From Bacillus sp. (in: firmicutes) (GTDB lineage Bacteria > Bacillota > Bacilli > Bacillales > Bacillaceae_J), in the NCBI GenBank assembly GCA_012842745.1, contig DUSF01000056.1, positions 310,001 to 374,000 on the forward strand: a stretch of 64,000 nucleotides of DNA, written 5' to 3'. The position numbers were made by a program, and so were the translations under genes. Shown here piece after piece: positions 1 to 7,566 of this stretch (within the stretch, counting starts at the first letter, position 1; each line of letters opens with the position of its first letter). The notes beneath the pieces are model-generated. The model had not been told where the DNA came from. It saw nothing but the letters and a program-made list of their open reading frames with translations, and searched no databases.

Positions 1-479
1 GTCATTTTTTCAACGACATTTTTCATTTCTTTCGAAATTTCACTAATCATTGTTTTTAATTCGGAACGATTTTTCTCTTGTTGCTGAAACAGCTCATCAA
101 TACTTTTTTCAATTTGACTTAAGTTTTGGCTCATCCATTGTTTTAAGGCATTTTGCGGTGTAAGTGATATTTTGGAAATGCGTTCGATGACGTCCTCTAA
201 TTGTGTGTGGATATTTTGCAGTGATTCGTTTTTGCTTTCTTCTTGGTATTTTTCAACTGTTGAATAGGCTTTTGCTTGAAATTTTTCGGTTAACTCTTTA
301 CATTCTTTTGCATAGGAATCTAATAATTTAAAATATAATTCCGTTGTATTTTTTTGCTGATTAATCGCCTGTAAAAAGAAGTTTTCGATTTGTTTTTGAC
401 CACTATAAATTTGTGTTACCCCCTCATCCCAACGATCCCAAATAAGATTAATGAAATATTTTGTGTTAAGTGCTGTCAT
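1..479 (-). CDS. phaP: Phasin PhaP, PHA granule-associated protein (partial, 3' end outside window)
   Basis: Open frame from ATG at 479 to the window edge, about 159 codons, with AAGGAG eight bases upstream of the start. The protein begins MTALNTKYFINLIWDRWDEG and is rich in Gln, Lys and Glu, with long amphipathic helical stretches and no signal peptide or membrane segment. Phasins coat PHA granules in the cytoplasm and control their size. Sequence similarity alone is modest. The call rests mainly on position: it lies directly downstream of phaQ on the same strand, divergent from phaRBC, the arrangement described for Bacillus megaterium. The C-terminus is missing, so full length is unknown. 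Confidence 0.75.
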   Translation of the reverse strand, partial: MTALNTKYFINLIWDRWDEGVTQIYSGQKQIENFFLQAINQQKNTTELYFKLLDSYAKECKELTEKFQAKAYSTVEKYQEESKNESLQNIHTQLEDVIERISKISLTPQNALKQWMSQNLSQIEKSIDELFQQQEKNRSELKTMISEISKEMKNVVEKM

Positions 480-502
480 TATTAAAATCTCTCCTTAAGT
501 TG

Positions 503-916
503 TTAAATTTCTTTTTCTTCGTCTTTTCCTTTTCTGCTGTTTGGAAAAGTAAACATATTCGTATACACCGAGAAAAACTGCTCAAGCATTGATTGGTAAT
601 GCTCTAATGAATATACACATGTTTTTAAATACTTCTCACCTGCCTCTGTTAAAGAGTAAATTCTTTTTGCTGGCCCAGCTTCAGATGTGTCCCATTCAGA
701 CTTGACGATATCGTCTTTTTCCAATTGTCTAAGCATTCGATATAAATTGCCTTGATCAATTGTAGAAAAACCAAAGTCCATTAATTGTTGCAATATTTTG
801 TAACCATGGCAATTTAAATCACGCAAGCTTAAGAGAATGAATGGAACGATAAAATTTTTAGGAGCCTGAAAGGTTTGTTCTGATTTATTAGTAGAGTTTT
901 TAGAGCGATCTGTCAT
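503..916 (-). CDS. phaQ: PadR-family transcriptional regulator PhaQ
   Basis: A small winged-helix protein of the PadR type. The N-terminal half carries the typical FIVPFILLSLRDLNCHGYKI helix region and the wing motif GPAKRIYSLTEAGEKYL, followed by a helical C-terminal dimerisation segment. In Bacillus, PhaQ is a PHA-responsive repressor of phasin expression. It is 24 bases upstream of phaP on the same strand and divergent from phaR. A GTG at 925 could also start the frame, but ATG 916 is preferred because AGGTGA sits six bases before it. The intergenic region to phaR carries an inverted repeat that may be its operator. Confidence 0.85.
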   Translation of the reverse strand: MTDRSKNSTNKSEQTFQAPKNFIVPFILLSLRDLNCHGYKILQQLMDFGFSTIDQGNLYRMLRQLEKDDIVKSEWDTSEAGPAKRIYSLTEAGEKYLKTCVYSLEHYQSMLEQFFSVYTNMFTFPNSRKGKDEEKEI

Positions 917-973
917 ATTATTCACCTGCTTTAAAATGTTCTCCTTACATGTAATTTACACATAGGTGGTTCA

Positions 974-1025
974 ATTCAGAACTAAAAAATGAAAAATAAA
1001 AATTTTTCCCAAAAAAGTTCTAAAT
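974..1025. promoter_or_regulatory. Inverted repeat between phaQ and phaR, candidate operator
   Basis: ATTCAGAACT (974-983) and AGTTCTAAAT (1016-1025) form a 10-base inverted repeat with one mismatch, separated by 32 very AT-rich bases, in the divergent phaQ/phaR intergenic region. A pair of half-sites here would suit a dimeric PadR repressor such as PhaQ. That assignment is inference from position only. Confidence 0.35.
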
Positions 1026-1089
1026 GGAAAATAGGAACATAGGCTAGAAAGGGATACAAAATTGTATGGTTTTAGAAAGGAGAACGTCT

Positions 1090-1503
1090 GTGAACCAATC
1101 AAAAACGATTGATCCATTTGAGATTTGGAAAAATGTCTATGATCAAACAGAATCTTACTGGAGCAAAGTGCTAGATGAAAATTTGGCAACTGAAGATTTT
1201 TCAAGAGGATTAGGAAAAGTTCTTGATATGAATCTTCAATATCGAAAATTAGTAAATGATTCAACGAAAACCTATCTAGAGCAAATGAATATGCCTTCTA
1301 AAGACGATCTCGCAAAGTTAGCTTCCTTAATTATTAATGTGGAATCTAAAGTCGATCAAATCGAAGAGGTTGTTGAAGAGAGAATCGTTGTACAAGCTGA
1401 TGCCCAAGCAGTAGCTAGTGAAGTTAAGGAATTACAAATAGAAGTGAAAAATCTTCATAACAAAATGGATCAAATTCTACTACTACTACAAAAGAAAAAA
1501 TAA
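1090..1503 (+). CDS. phaR: PHA synthase subunit PhaR (class IV)
   Basis: Non-catalytic partner of the class IV PHA synthase. The two subunits together polymerise hydroxyacyl-CoA at the granule surface. The protein is about 137 residues, with the N-terminal motif DPFEIWKNVYDQTESYWSK and a long C-terminal coiled coil (roughly residues 85-137, VESKVDQIEEVVEER onward). The frame is open from ATG 1066, but AAGGAG at 1076-1081 lies eight bases before GTG 1090, so GTG 1090 is taken as the start, giving an N-terminus VNQSKTIDPFEIW. It heads the phaR-phaB-phaC operon with 25 bases to phaB. Confidence 0.9.
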   Translation: MNQSKTIDPFEIWKNVYDQTESYWSKVLDENLATEDFSRGLGKVLDMNLQYRKLVNDSTKTYLEQMNMPSKDDLAKLASLIINVESKVDQIEEVVEERIVVQADAQAVASEVKELQIEVKNLHNKMDQILLLLQKKK

Positions 1504-1528
1504 TAAAAATTGAAGGAGTGTTTTATCT

Positions 1529-2269
1529 ATGGAATTAATGGGGAAAGTAGCCATCGTTACAGGTGGTTCAAAAGGAATTGGGGCTGTTATTTCAAAGGAA
1601 TTGGCAAAAAACGGAGTTAAAGTAATTGTGAACTATAATAGCAGTAAAGAAGGCGCAGAACGTGTAGTAGAAGAAATTCAAGCACATGGCGGCGAAGCTT
1701 TAGCTATGAAGGGGGATGTTTCCATCTCTCAGGAAGCGACAGATTTAGTACAAGCTGCAATCGATAAGTATGGAAGATTGGATATTCTTGTAAATAATGC
1801 AGGGATTACTCGCGATCGGACATTTAAAAAGCTTGATGAAGAAAACTGGAGAAAAGTCATCGATGTGAACTTAAATAGTGCCTTTAATACGACTTCTGCT
1901 GCATTATCATTCTTAATAGATTCTGGAAATGGTCGTATTATTAATATTTCATCGATTATCGGTCAGGCAGGTGGCTTCGGTCAAACAAATTATTCAGCTG
2001 CCAAAGCTGGACTAATCGGCTTTACGAAATCACTTGCATTAGAACTTGCGCGCACAGGTGTCACTGTGAATGCGATTTGCCCAGGATTTATTGAAACTGA
2101 AATGGTTGCGGCAATGCCGGAAAATGTGTTGGAACAAATTATTGGTAAAATTCCTACGCGCCGATTAGGTCATGCTGACGAAATTGCTCGTGGTGTCTTG
2201 TATTTATGTCAAGACGGAGAGTATATTACTGGGCAGCAATTAAATATTAACGGCGGTTTATATATGTAA
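1529..2269 (+). CDS. phaB: Acetoacetyl-CoA reductase (NADPH), PhaB
   Basis: Short-chain dehydrogenase of 246 residues that reduces acetoacetyl-CoA to (R)-3-hydroxybutyryl-CoA, the PHA monomer. Visible motifs are the nucleotide-binding TGGSKGIG near residue 12, NNAG near residue 89, the active-site serine in ISSIIGQ, and the YSAAK catalytic Tyr/Lys pair. The start has GGAGTG upstream. FabG of fatty acid synthesis is closely related. Its position between phaR and phaC, as in other Bacillus PHA operons, supports PhaB rather than FabG. Confidence 0.93.
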   Translation: MELMGKVAIVTGGSKGIGAVISKELAKNGVKVIVNYNSSKEGAERVVEEIQAHGGEALAMKGDVSISQEATDLVQAAIDKYGRLDILVNNAGITRDRTFKKLDEENWRKVIDVNLNSAFNTTSAALSFLIDSGNGRIINISSIIGQAGGFGQTNYSAAKAGLIGFTKSLALELARTGVTVNAICPGFIETEMVAAMPENVLEQIIGKIPTRRLGHADEIARGVLYLCQDGEYITGQQLNINGGLYM

Positions 2270-2298
2270 TTTTAAATAGAAGGGATGGGGAGGAGCGC

Positions 2299-3390
2299 AT
2301 GGTAACCTCATTAGTGAAGGACTGGGAAACTGTGTTTGAAGAAACAATCCCTAAAGAAATGAAAGATTCTTATATGCGGATGAAGCGGGCCTCGGAAATC
2401 TTAGTGAAAGAGGCGGAACCGGAAGTTGGCTTAACACCGAAAGAAGTTGTTTGGACAAAAAATAAAACGAAGCTTTACAAATATATTTCCAACAAGCCTA
2501 CAAAATTTAAAACACCATTGTTAATGATCTATGCTTTAATAAACAAACCATATATTTTAGATTTAACACCTGGCGGAAGTATGGTGGAATATCTTCAGAA
2601 TCGCGGCTTTGATGTTTATTTGCTTGATTGGGGCACACCAGGTGAAGAAGATAAACATTTGAAGCTAGATGATTATATTCTTGATTATATTCCTAGAGCT
2701 GTAAAAAAGGTGCTAAGAACATCAGGTGCAGATGAATTATCAATTTTAGGCTATTGTATGGGCGGAACGATGACATCGATTTTTGCTGCGCTCTATCCAG
2801 AGCTTCCGATTAAAAACTTAATTTTTATGACAAGTCCATTTGACTTTGAAAAAACAGGCCTATATGCGAAATTTTTAGATGAACGTTACTTTGATTTAGA
2901 TAAAGTAGTCGAGACATATGGCAATATACCACCTGAAATGATTGATTTTGGGAATAAAATGCTAAAACCGATGACGAATTTTTATGGACCTTATGTAAGC
3001 TTAATGGACCGTTCACAAAATCAGACATTCGTTCATTCATGGAAGTTAATGCAGAAGTGGCTAACAGATGGAATTCCATTCCCAGGTGAAGCATATCGCC
3101 AATGGATTCGCGACTTTTATCAGAAAAATAAATTAATTAAAGGCGAACTCGTTGTCCGCGGTCGTAAAGTAGATTTAGCAAATATTAAAGCAAATATCTT
3201 GAATATTTCCGCTGAAAATGATCTGATTGCAATGCCGCATCAAGTCGAAGCGTTGATGAATGTTGTTTCAAGTGAAGATAAGAACTATGTTTGCGTGCCA
3301 ACTGGTCATGTTTCGGTAACATTTGGACCAAGGGCAAATAATATAACATATCCAACGATTGGGGATTGGTTGGAAGAGCGTTCGATTTAG
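2299..3390 (+). CDS. phaC: Class IV polyhydroxyalkanoate synthase catalytic subunit PhaC
   Basis: Catalytic subunit of PHA synthase, 363 residues, the usual length for class III/IV enzymes. It has an alpha/beta hydrolase fold with the lipase-like box GYCMGG, whose Cys (about residue 153) carries the growing chain. The triad is completed by Asp in AENDLIAMPHQ and His in PTGHVSVTFGP. An excellent GGGGAGGAG ribosome site precedes ATG 2299, 29 bases after phaB. It is the last gene of the operon and is followed by a terminator hairpin. Confidence 0.96.
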   Translation: MVTSLVKDWETVFEETIPKEMKDSYMRMKRASEILVKEAEPEVGLTPKEVVWTKNKTKLYKYISNKPTKFKTPLLMIYALINKPYILDLTPGGSMVEYLQNRGFDVYLLDWGTPGEEDKHLKLDDYILDYIPRAVKKVLRTSGADELSILGYCMGGTMTSIFAALYPELPIKNLIFMTSPFDFEKTGLYAKFLDERYFDLDKVVETYGNIPPEMIDFGNKMLKPMTNFYGPYVSLMDRSQNQTFVHSWKLMQKWLTDGIPFPGEAYRQWIRDFYQKNKLIKGELVVRGRKVDLANIKANILNISAENDLIAMPHQVEALMNVVSSEDKNYVCVPTGHVSVTFGPRANNITYPTIGDWLEERSI

Positions 3391-3424
3391 TTTGTAGATA
3401 TATAGCCGAAAATGGGTCAGGGGA

Positions 3425-3466
3425 AGCTGCTAAGGAAACGGATTAAGAATCCTAGCAGCTTTTTTA
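3425..3466 (+). terminator. Intrinsic terminator after phaC
   Basis: AGCTGCTAAGG (3425-3435) pairs with CCTAGCAGCT (3451-3460) with one bulged base, followed by a run of six T. It closes the phaRBC operon. Confidence 0.85.
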
Positions 3467-3481
3467 CATAATGTGGCAAGC

Positions 3482-3551
3482 GGACAATAATTACGAGTTT
3501 TCGGACAATATCCACCTTATACTGGACAATAAACAGCTAATGTTAGACAAT
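3482..3551. repeat. Four GGACAAT units at exact 21-base spacing
   Basis: The heptamer GGACAAT begins at 3482, 3503 and 3524, and a one-mismatch copy (AGACAAT) at 3545. The bases between units are unrelated, so only the heptamer and the 21-base step (two helical turns) are conserved. It lies between the phaC terminator and rnpB. No function is assigned. Confidence 0.75.
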
Positions 3552-3668
3552 AAGTAATTCATTCGGGATAGTACGTATACATACAAAGCTATTTTTTACG
3601 ATTTGTATTGACTTCTATGAAATTGGTTGTTAAAATAAGCAATGTAGGATATAATAAATAAGCAACAC

Positions 3669-4086
3669 CTCATACAAAACTGGCGAGAATCGCGCAGATT
3701 TCATATCTGTGAGGAAAGTCCGTGCTCGCACAGGCTGCGATGCCTGTAGTGTTCGTGCCTAGCGAAACCGTAAGCTAGGGCAGCCCATATAATGGGTTGA
3801 CGGCAGGGAAAATACCTACGTCCATTTGGATATGGTATGACTACCTTGAAAGTGCCACAGTGACGGAGCTCCAATGGAAACATTGGAGGTGGAACGAGGT
3901 AAACCCCACGAGCGAGAAACCCAAATTTGGTAGGGGAAGTGTCTGGAGGGAATTGAACCGAAAAGACACCATAGCCATTTAGGCTATGAGATAGATGATT
4001 CTCCATTCAAGTGCAAGAATACTCTTTTGCGTATTCGTTTGCAGCACTGAATGAACAGAACACGGCTTACGAGGTTTTGTATGAAA
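3669..4086 (+). ncRNA. rnpB: RNase P RNA, Bacillus class B
   Basis: Catalytic RNA of RNase P, which matures tRNA 5' ends. The conserved core is present: GAGGAAAGTCCGTGCTCGCAC near the 5' side, TAGTGTTCGTGCCTAGCGAAA, GAAAGTGCCACAGTGACG, GTAAACCCCACGAGCGAGAA, and the 3' block GATAGATGATTC followed by CACGGCTTAC. The terminal P1 helix is formed by TCATACAAAAC (3670-3680) and GTTTTGTATGA (4074-4084), which fixes both ends. The internal layout is that of type B RNAs. Open frames crossing this region on either strand are not genes. Confidence 0.97.
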
Positions 4087-4120
4087 CTTAAATTTTTTGC
4101 AAAATGAATACTGAAAAATG

Positions 4121-4153
4121 ATGGACTTGCATGCATACAGCAAGTCCATTTTG
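4121..4153 (+). terminator. Intrinsic terminator after rnpB
   Basis: ATGGACTTGC (4121-4130) and GCAAGTCCAT (4140-4149) form a perfect 10-bp stem with a nine-base loop, followed by TTTTG. Confidence 0.8.
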
Positions 4154-4322
4154 TTTGCAAATATCTATTGCATTGTCCAATCACTTTAGGGAACAATAAT
4201 CTATTGATGGAATATTTTTATTCATAGGCTTCTATTCTTGAAAAGGACAAATATAATGACAATAGCTAATCTAATTTATCATGTAAGCAAAAAAAGATAT
4301 ACTTGAAAAGGAGTAAAATTGC

Positions 4323-5171
4323 ATGGATTTTCTTACGATTTTAAAAGCAATTATCCTTGGGATGGTTGAAGGGCTGACCGAATTTGCGCCTGTTTCTTCA
4401 ACTGGACATATGATTATTGTCGATGATATGTGGCTGCAATCTGAACAATTTTTAACGAAATATGTAGCCAATACATTTAAAATTGTTATTCAGCTTGGTT
4501 CGATTTTAGCTGTTGTTGTCGTTTTTAAAGACCGTTTTATTGATTTATTAAGCTTTGGAAAGATAACTAAAAATGGTACAGCTTCTTCGAAACAACATGG
4601 TCGGCTTTCGCTTCTCCAAGTTATTGTCGGTTTAATTCCAGCTGGGGTACTTGGCGTGTTGTTTGAAGATTATATTGATGAGTATTTATTTTCGACAACA
4701 ACCGTTTTAGTAGGGCTCGTTGCTGGTGCGGTATTAATGATCTTGGCAGACGTAGTAGGTCCACGTAGCACGAAAAATCCAACCGTCATCACTGTTGACC
4801 AAATTACATATAAACAAGCTTTTTTAGTAGGGCTGTTTCAATGTCTATCCCTTTGGCCTGGTTTTTCACGCTCAGGCTCGACGATATCAGGCGGTGTATT
4901 GCTTGGGTTAAGCCACCGGGCGGCGGCAGATTTTACCTTTATAATGGCCGTTCCGATTATGTTCGGCGCAAGCTTTTTATCACTGTTAAAAAATTGGCAA
5001 TATTTTAGTCTAGATGCTTTTGGCTTTTTCATTGCTGGCTTTATTAGTGCTTTTGTTTTTGCATTACTTTCGATTCGCTTTTTCTTAAAGCTTATTAACA
5101 GAATCAAACTGGTGCCATTTGCCATATACCGAATTGTATTAGTAGTCGTGATTTATATTATGTACTTTTAA
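4323..5171 (+). CDS. uppP: Undecaprenyl-diphosphate phosphatase UppP (BacA family)
   Basis: Integral membrane phosphatase, 282 residues, that recycles undecaprenyl pyrophosphate to the monophosphate for peptidoglycan and other wall precursors. High levels give bacitracin resistance in known relatives. Both family signatures are present: GLTEFAPVSSTGHMI near the N-terminus and GFSRSGSTISGG in the middle, plus about seven to eight hydrophobic helices. AAAAGGAG precedes ATG 4323. It is monocistronic, between rnpB and a convergent redox operon. Confidence 0.96.
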   Translation: MDFLTILKAIILGMVEGLTEFAPVSSTGHMIIVDDMWLQSEQFLTKYVANTFKIVIQLGSILAVVVVFKDRFIDLLSFGKITKNGTASSKQHGRLSLLQVIVGLIPAGVLGVLFEDYIDEYLFSTTTVLVGLVAGAVLMILADVVGPRSTKNPTVITVDQITYKQAFLVGLFQCLSLWPGFSRSGSTISGGVLLGLSHRAAADFTFIMAVPIMFGASFLSLLKNWQYFSLDAFGFFIAGFISAFVFALLSIRFFLKLINRIKLVPFAIYRIVLVVVIYIMYF

Positions 5172-5187
5172 TATAGCTCAAAAGTAA

Positions 5188-5229
5188 ACCCCTCCTTATC
5201 ATTGGAGCTTGTCCAAGAGAAGGAGGGGT
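5188..5229. terminator. Hairpin between convergent uppP and peroxiredoxin gene
   Basis: ACCCCTCCTT (5188-5197) and AAGGAGGGGT (5220-5229) form a perfect 10-bp stem. The T tail is poor on the plus strand (GAATGTTTAG) and moderate on the minus strand (TTTACTTTT), so it may serve mainly the minus-strand gene. Confidence 0.6.
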
Positions 5230-5254
5230 GAATGTTTAGTTAATATTTATTAAA

Positions 5255-5746
5255 TTACTTATTTTCAAGCTTTTTAAGTACTTCGAAAATTTCCTCGTTT
5301 TCTGGTAGTTCGCCGATTGGATGAACATCAATAAATTGGATAATTCCTTCTTTATCAATGACGAACAATGCCCGCTCACTCATACCATTTTGATGGCGCA
5401 CTCCATATAAATCTGTTACTTTACCTTGTGGGTAGAAGTCAGAAAGAAGTGGGTAGCTGATTCCACCTACAGATTTTTGCCATGCTTCATGGCTTGGCAC
5501 ACTATCAACGCTTATACCCAAAACTTGGGTATTTAAGCCTTCAAATTCATCGAGGTCATCCTCGTATGAAGGCATTTGCGCGCCTCAGACAGGTGTCCAA
5601 TCTAAAGGATAGAATGCAATAAAGACATTTTTCTTGCCGCGATAGTCAGAAAGAGTGATTTCGCGGTCGCCGTGTGCTTTCAGTGTAAAGTCTGGAGCTT
5701 GATCTCCAACTTTGAGCGTTTTTGTTTCAGTTGCTCCTTTTGGCAC
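5255..5746 (-). CDS. Probable selenocysteine-containing peroxiredoxin (in-frame TGA at the peroxidatic position)
   Basis: Thioredoxin-fold peroxiredoxin of 163 residues that would reduce hydroperoxides in the cytoplasm. The frame starts at GTG 5746 with AAGGAGGAATT before it and reads through GDQAPDFTLKAHGDREITLSDYRG to FYPLDWTPV-TGA-GAQMPSYEDDL. The single TGA (5587-5585, codon 54) sits exactly where the catalytic Cys of the family's FYP-x-D-x-TPVC motif belongs. Everything before and after stays in frame and conserved, ending at 5255. No other Cys is encoded, so the enzyme would be a one-residue (1-Sec) type needing an external reductant. The neighbouring glutaredoxin-thioredoxin reductase fusion is the obvious partner. 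A strong hairpin 16-38 bases after the TGA is consistent with a bacterial SECIS element. An automated caller would see only a truncated gene at 5255-5575. The alternative, a nonsense mutation or sequencing error at this very codon, is possible but less likely. Confidence 0.8.
5547..5569 (-). promoter_or_regulatory. SECIS-like hairpin downstream of the in-frame TGA
   Basis: On the minus strand UCAU-A-CGAGG-AUGA-CCUCG-AUGA folds into a 9-bp stem with one bulged A and a four-base apical loop (or GAUGAC if the top G-C pair opens, which places G first in the loop). The loop starts 26 bases after the UGA. Known bacterial SECIS elements lie within the coding sequence just after UGA, with a short apical loop at about this distance. 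Being inside a coding region, the pairing could also be chance. Confidence 0.6.
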
Positions 5747-5869
5747 AGTAATTCCTCCTTTTTTTATGTAATTATGATTTATTTATAATTAACCAAAAGG
5801 GAAGGCCCTTCGGTAATTACCACCAATATATTGTAATTCATAAAATGGATACAGGCAAATCGTAACGTA

Positions 5870-7132
5870 TTAGCTGTACTGTGCTTTCATTGTTTTACGC
5901 TTATTAACATGTTGATCAGCACCAAGGGCGGCGATACATCCATCTGCAGCTGCGATGACCGCTTGCTTAATAAGGGTGCGGCGCGCATCACCACCGGCGA
6001 AAACGCCATCAACGCTAGTATGTAGCGCCTCATCAACGATAATATAGCCTTCTTCATCGCGCTTGACTGCATCGTTTAAGAAATCAGTACCAGGCTTCAG
6101 CCCTGCTAAGTATAGGAATACACCATCAACAGGCCATTCAGCCTCGTTTTTATCGGCATCGCGGATAATCAGCTTTTCGACCTTTTTATTTCCTTGGATT
6201 TCTTTTAAACGATGGTTCCAATAAATCTTGATATTAGGCAATTTTTCAAGTTCATCTGTTGTTGCATCGCCTTTTAGCTTATTTGTTGGAACAAAGAGCA
6301 TCACTTCTTTTGCAAACTTTGCTAATGCAAGCGATTCATGAACAGCTTCCTCAGTCTCGCCAACGACACCAACAACGCGGTCTTTGAAGAAGGCAGCATC
6401 ACAAGTTGAACAATAGCTTACACCACGTCCTGTAAATTCTTCTTCTCCTTTAATTTTGCTGCCAGGAGCTTTGGCGCCAACGGCAATAAACACACTTTTT
6501 GCTTTAATCGTTCCTTCTGGAAGCTCTAATCGTTTAATATCTTCGTCTGAAAAATCGACACTAAGGACGTTGGCACGAACAAAGGTAGCGCCAAATTGAT
6601 CAGCTTGTACATGAATTTTCTTTAATAGCTCTTGGCCAGTAAGCTCTTCTGGAACCCCTGGATAGTTTGCAATTTTATGAGTGATGGCGAGCGTCCCTGA
6701 TGCAGGGGCTTTATCGATTACTATTGTTTTTAAACGAGCACGAGCAGCATAGACTGCTGCCGAAGCCCCTGCAGGACCTGCGCCGATTGTAACGAAATCA
6801 TAAACTTCATCGAGAATTTCTTTTGTAGGCTCCTTGAAAAAGTCTTCTGCAGTTTGTTTATTTTCATTATTTTCTACAGAAACATTTGCTAAAGTTTCAT
6901 CCGTAATCCCTAATGCTTTTTTCATTTTCTTTGGTCGATAGCCGATAAATGCTTCTCCATTAATATAGGCAACAGGAGTAGAAAACAAACCTTCTTTATG
7001 CAAATCTTCGAAAAACGCAGGATTTTCAGTTACATTCCGTTCCTCGTAATTAAAGCCCCATTCTTTGAATTCTTTTTTCATTTTTTCGCAATAAGGGCAA
7101 CCAGTACTACTGTATATAATAATTTCTGCCAT
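5870..7132 (-). CDS. Glutaredoxin-thioredoxin reductase fusion flavoprotein
   Basis: A 420-residue two-domain protein. Residues 1-80 are a glutaredoxin/NrdH-like thioredoxin fold starting MAEIIIYSSTGCPYCEKMKK, with a CPYC redox motif and the cis-Pro region TPVAYING. From about residue 105 it is an FAD-dependent thioredoxin reductase: FAD motif TIGAGPAGASAA, active-site CSTCDAAFF, and C-terminal FAD motif GVFAGGDARRT. The fused N-terminal domain may act as the built-in electron acceptor passing electrons from NADPH to a substrate. It is encoded 123 bases upstream of the peroxiredoxin gene on the same strand, so it is its likely reductant. Start ATG 7132 is chosen because AAGGAG lies eight bases upstream; the frame extends to 7180. 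Confidence 0.9.
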   Translation of the reverse strand: MAEIIIYSSTGCPYCEKMKKEFKEWGFNYEERNVTENPAFFEDLHKEGLFSTPVAYINGEAFIGYRPKKMKKALGITDETLANVSVENNENKQTAEDFFKEPTKEILDEVYDFVTIGAGPAGASAAVYAARARLKTIVIDKAPASGTLAITHKIANYPGVPEELTGQELLKKIHVQADQFGATFVRANVLSVDFSDEDIKRLELPEGTIKAKSVFIAVGAKAPGSKIKGEEEFTGRGVSYCSTCDAAFFKDRVVGVVGETEEAVHESLALAKFAKEVMLFVPTNKLKGDATTDELEKLPNIKIYWNHRLKEIQGNKKVEKLIIRDADKNEAEWPVDGVFLYLAGLKPGTDFLNDAVKRDEEGYIIVDEALHTSVDGVFAGGDARRTLIKQAVIAAADGCIAALGADQHVNKRKTMKAQYS

Positions 7133-7386
7133 GTTTCTGTCTCCTTTTCGTAAAATTTGTACTACTTGTAGTGTTAGCATTGAAATATTTTTCTATAATA
7201 AATATAAAATATTTATTTTGTATTTATTATTAATTTAAAATTATTATAAAATAAGAAGGTAAGAACTGTCAACTGATTTGTACATCTTTTTGCCGATTAT
7301 TATCAAAAAATGTTTCGCATAAAGAGCTGCTGTTATCCATATATATTATTATCGTTTGAATTCTATCGCACGTAAGGAGGGGCATA

Positions 7387-7560
7387 ATGAAAAGCATCAT
7401 GATTGATTCGGATGAAATTGAAAACTTTTTTTATGATAAATTAATTAAATCTGGGCATATCCCGACAGAGGAAGAAACATTAATAATAGCCGACATTGCC
7501 TTTGACTATATGGTAAGTGTTGGAATTATTGAAGAAATCGCCAAGGAAGATGAAAAATAA
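7387..7560 (+). CDS. Small YozD-like protein
   Basis: A 57-residue acidic protein, beginning MKSIMIDSDEIENFFYDKLI, with an excellent AAGGAGGGG site before the ATG. The pattern DSDEIENFFYDKL..GHIPTEEE..IADIAFDYM resembles the small Bacillus YozD family, whose function is unknown. There is no signal peptide or membrane segment. It ends seven bases before the convergent methyltransferase gene. Confidence 0.7.
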   Translation: MKSIMIDSDEIENFFYDKLIKSGHIPTEEETLIIADIAFDYMVSVGIIEEIAKEDEK

Positions 7561-7566
7561 AAATTT

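Noticed and set aside
3701..4006. Open frames on both strands in this interval
   Set aside because: They lie wholly inside the RNase P RNA, whose core motifs and P1 helix are clear.
5255..5575. A 106-aa peroxiredoxin fragment starting at an internal Met
   Set aside because: The upstream frame from GTG 5746 is intact with a good ribosome site and conserved residues, broken only by the TGA at the catalytic position. It is better read as one selenoprotein-like gene than as a truncated gene or pseudogene.
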